From positions 1 through 64,000 of the forward strand of contig NZ_JAMBNY010000006.1 of assembly GCF_023715345.1 (NCBI RefSeq): a stretch of DNA of 64,000 nt. Reading direction: 5' to 3'. Positions 62,102 through 64,000 of the stretch are shown here, piece after piece; position 1 is the first letter of the stretch, and each line of letters opens with the position of its first letter. The translations under genes and the position numbers were made by a program. Source of the DNA: Paenibacillus camelliae (GTDB taxonomy: Bacteria; Bacillota; Bacilli; Paenibacillales; Paenibacillaceae). Below the pieces are notes generated by a model that was given only the letters and a program-made list of their open reading frames with translations, was not told the origin of the DNA and did not search any database.

Positions 62102-64000
62102 ATGAAAAAGTGGTTAGCGTTGTGTATGGCAATTTGTTTAGTCGTAATGCTTGTCTCTGCAGCGAACGAAAACGTGCATGCAGCGGGAAATGTTGAGCAA
62201 GGACAAAGTCAGCACGATCTGGATGTAAGTGGGCAAGAAGAAGAGCCGGAAGTTAACACATCAGAGAACGTACAACCATGGAAGGATCTTACCGAGCATT
62301 GGGCTGAACCTGCAATAAAGCACATGAGTGCGTTAGCATTAATGAACGGCTATAGGGACGGTTATTTTAGACCGGAGCTTCACATTAGCCGAGCAGAATT
62401 TGTTGCTGTTCTAGATCGAATCTTTGGATTTACAGGTAGTCATGTAACCACATTTGAAGATGTGCAGGCTAGCGCATGGTATTACGATGCGATGATGCGC
62501 GCGAATGGTTCGGGTATCCTGTTAGGAACCTCTGACACAACACTTTCACCAGCAGCTCCCGTAACAAGAGAGGATGCTGCAGTGATGATCGATCGCGCTT
62601 TTCAGCTGTCGACCGAGATGAAAGACGACGCTGTGCTAGAAAAGTACGATGACTATAGCGAGGTATCTGAATACTCCAAGCAAGCTCTTTCCTATATGGT
62701 AAGTGAGAGCATAATGAAGGGGTATAGTGGAAAGCTGCAGCCGAAAGTACCTATTACGCGTGCAGAAACAGCGCAGCTGCTCTCAGCAATGATCGGTGAT
62801 GTGATCAGTTCGCCTGATACGTATTCACCATCAACGGTAGAGGGAAATGTCATTATCCGCGCTGCAGATGTCTCAGTAAAGAACACCATGATTAATGGTA
62901 ATCTATTGCTTGCTGAAGGTATTGGTGAAGGGGATATTACGCTAGAGGGCGTTAAGGTTACAGGAAGCGTAATTATAAAAGGCGGCGGAAGCCACTCGGT
63001 GAATATCAATCATTCAGATATTGATCGAATCGTGATTGATAAGAACGATAAGCCAGTAAGGGTTACCATTAACAACACTAGTCGAATTCAGCAGCTACTG
63101 CTGCTGCAACAAGCAATCATTGAGCTGTCCAACGATAGCTCGATCGGTACATTACATGTAGACGCTGAAGCTCATCATGCTGTTATTCAAGCTGAGGGTT
63201 CGATTCAGGAGCTACTCGTTCAAGCTAGCCATGTCATCGTTAATAATGAGGAGGTTCGAGCGGGATTGCGTACAACGATTAAAGGCAAAGCGGAAGATAA
63301 TGATAATGACCAGGTCGGTACAGGAACTCCATATCAGCCAAGTAACCCAACTGGTGAGAAGCCAGTTCCGGCAACGACAATCCCTGATCATCAATGGCAG
63401 CTAGTTTGGAATGATGAATTTAACGGACCAGCTATTGATGCTTCGAAATGGACGGTAATGGATACGGGACTCGTATACAACAATGAGCTGCAATATTACA
63501 GTCCCAACAATACAAGAATTATCAAGGATAACGACCGCAGTGTACTCCAGATCGAAGCGAAAAGGGGCGGGGATGGCGGCAAGGATTATAGCTCAGGCAA
63601 GCTTATTACAATGGGCAAAGGAGACTGGACATACGGTAAAGTTGTCGTACGTGCTAAGCTACCTGTACAGCAAGGCATATGGCCAGCGATTTGGATGATG
63701 CCAACAGATGAAGCTCATTATGGCGGTTGGCCAGCCTCCGGTGAGATCGACATCATGGAGTTAATCGGCGGAGAGCAGAACAAAAATCGTGTATACAGTA
63801 CACTGCATTTTGACAGTAAGCAGCCCGATGGAACACATGGTCACGTGCAGGGCAGCTTGACTCTGCCTGAAGGACAGTCGTTCTCAGATGACTATCATGA
63901 TTTCCAAGTGGAATGGTTACCAGGCTTAATACGTTTCTATGTCGATGGCGTCATGCATCATGAGGTGAAGGATTGGCAAACAAAAGCAGCGGGTCAGCCA
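62102..64000 (+). CDS. SLH-anchored GH16 laminarinase-like glucanase, 3'-truncated by window end
   Basis: The frame is open to the last base (633 codons, no stop). Signal peptide 1-28 (ending VHA). Three SLH modules (about 57-235: WKDLTEHWAEPAIKHM, TFEDVQASAWYYDAM, YSKQALSYMVSESIMKGY). A beta-strand-rich region (about 240-395) of repeating V/I-x-I turns (GNVIIRAADVSVKNTMINGN) as often follows SLH in these enzymes. A Pro/Thr linker leads into GH16 from about 429 (WQLVWNDEFNGPAIDASKW) with catalytic E548-I-D550-I-M-E553, the beta-bulge form of laminarinases. Strong AGGAGG upstream of ATG. It would cut beta-1,3-glucan at the cell surface; the C-terminal modules are unseen. Confidence 0.94.
   Translation, partial: MKKWLALCMAICLVVMLVSAANENVHAAGNVEQGQSQHDLDVSGQEEEPEVNTSENVQPWKDLTEHWAEPAIKHMSALALMNGYRDGYFRPELHISRAEFVAVLDRIFGFTGSHVTTFEDVQASAWYYDAMMRANGSGILLGTSDTTLSPAAPVTREDAAVMIDRAFQLSTEMKDDAVLEKYDDYSEVSEYSKQALSYMVSESIMKGYSGKLQPKVPITRAETAQLLSAMIGDVISSPDTYSPSTVEGNVIIRAADVSVKNTMINGNLLLAEGIGEGDITLEGVKVTGSVIIKGGGSHSVNINHSDIDRIVIDKNDKPVRVTINNTSRIQQLLLLQQAIIELSNDSSIGTLHVDAEAHHAVIQAEGSIQELLVQASHVIVNNEEVRAGLRTTIKGKAEDNDNDQVGTGTPYQPSNPTGEKPVPATTIPDHQWQLVWNDEFNGPAIDASKWTVMDTGLVYNNELQYYSPNNTRIIKDNDRSVLQIEAKRGGDGGKDYSSGKLITMGKGDWTYGKVVVRAKLPVQQGIWPAIWMMPTDEAHYGGWPASGEIDIMELIGGEQNKNRVYSTLHFDSKQPDGTHGHVQGSLTLPEGQSFSDDYHDFQVEWLPGLIRFYVDGVMHHEVKDWQTKAAGQP

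Noticed and set aside
62008..62196. 62-residue plus-strand ORF overlapping the SLH-GH16 start
   Set aside because: Out-of-frame with the well-supported gene at 62102, which has AGGAGG and a clear signal peptide; no RBS of its own.

Overview
The window looks like chromosomal DNA of a Gram-positive, probably spore-forming member of the Paenibacillaceae (Paenibacillus/Cohnella type). This is inferred from YesM/YesN two-component pairs next to CUT1 sugar ABC transporters without their own ATPase, SLH-anchored polysaccharidases, a yjlC-ndh pair, a lysine riboswitch in front of lysP, AGGAGG-type ribosome binding sites with frequent TTG/GTG starts, and long hairpin terminators. It is not an assembled mobile element. 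The only clear mobile element is the 3' part of a group II intron at the left edge.

Layout. 1-1204: group II intron tail (RT/maturase plus domains V/VI). 1241-4990 (minus): sirtuin, BenE-type transporter, type II NADH dehydrogenase and its DUF1641 partner, with a good Rex-like operator upstream. 5569-7471: ribokinase and a Cof-type HAD phosphatase. 7600-8633 (minus): AzlCD. 8721-10706: an MFS exporter divergent from a Crp/Fnr-type regulator, with a 14-bp palindrome between them. 10783-10981: a cluster of DnaA-box-like sequences. 11068-17712: a YesN/YesM pair divergent from a lipoprotein and two permeases, with a cre site in the promoter. 17822-24317: a MerR-TipAS regulator, then a response regulator, histidine kinase, ABC ATPase and 882-residue FtsX-type permease (a peptide-antibiotic-type sensing and export module), then a small sigma-region-2-like ORF. 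24430-30165: a small unknown protein, PepV dipeptidase, MarR plus MFS exporter, and an RlmCD-type rRNA methyltransferase. 30374-31751 (minus): a TetR/CPBP-protease pair. 32218-34077: lysine riboswitch and lysP. 34205-38413: an arginine-deiminase-superfamily enzyme and an orphan UPF1-like SF1 helicase. 38863-43197: a 1444-residue SLH-anchored alpha-amylase bracketed by two nearly identical terminators. 43328-48421: an XRE-methyltransferase fusion, an NCS1 permease and a class-III UvrA-like protein. 48509-53731: a double-kinase hybrid sensor, an SDR, and a MetE-C-like protein. 53924-64000: a beta-glucan utilisation locus.

How the genes work together. The right end reads as one programme. A secreted GH16 lichenase (53924) and an SLH-anchored GH16 laminarinase-like enzyme (62102, cut by the window end) would depolymerise beta-1,3(1,4)-glucan. 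A lipoprotein (54870) and two LplB/LplC-type permeases (60178, 61149) would import the oligosaccharides, energised by an ATPase encoded elsewhere. A YesM/YesN pair (56667-60027) would sense them. The lipoprotein and permease promoters share a 15-mer, TTGCAATNTTAGNAT, placed exactly 37 nt (start to start) before a TATRAT -10 box in both. This is the best candidate for the YesN operator and the most specific new prediction here. The SLH amylase at 38863 has a cre-like site upstream and would add starch use at the cell surface. No CRISPR array, tRNA or rRNA was seen. No complete new defence system could be demonstrated; the orphan UPF1-like helicase is the most plausible seed of one.
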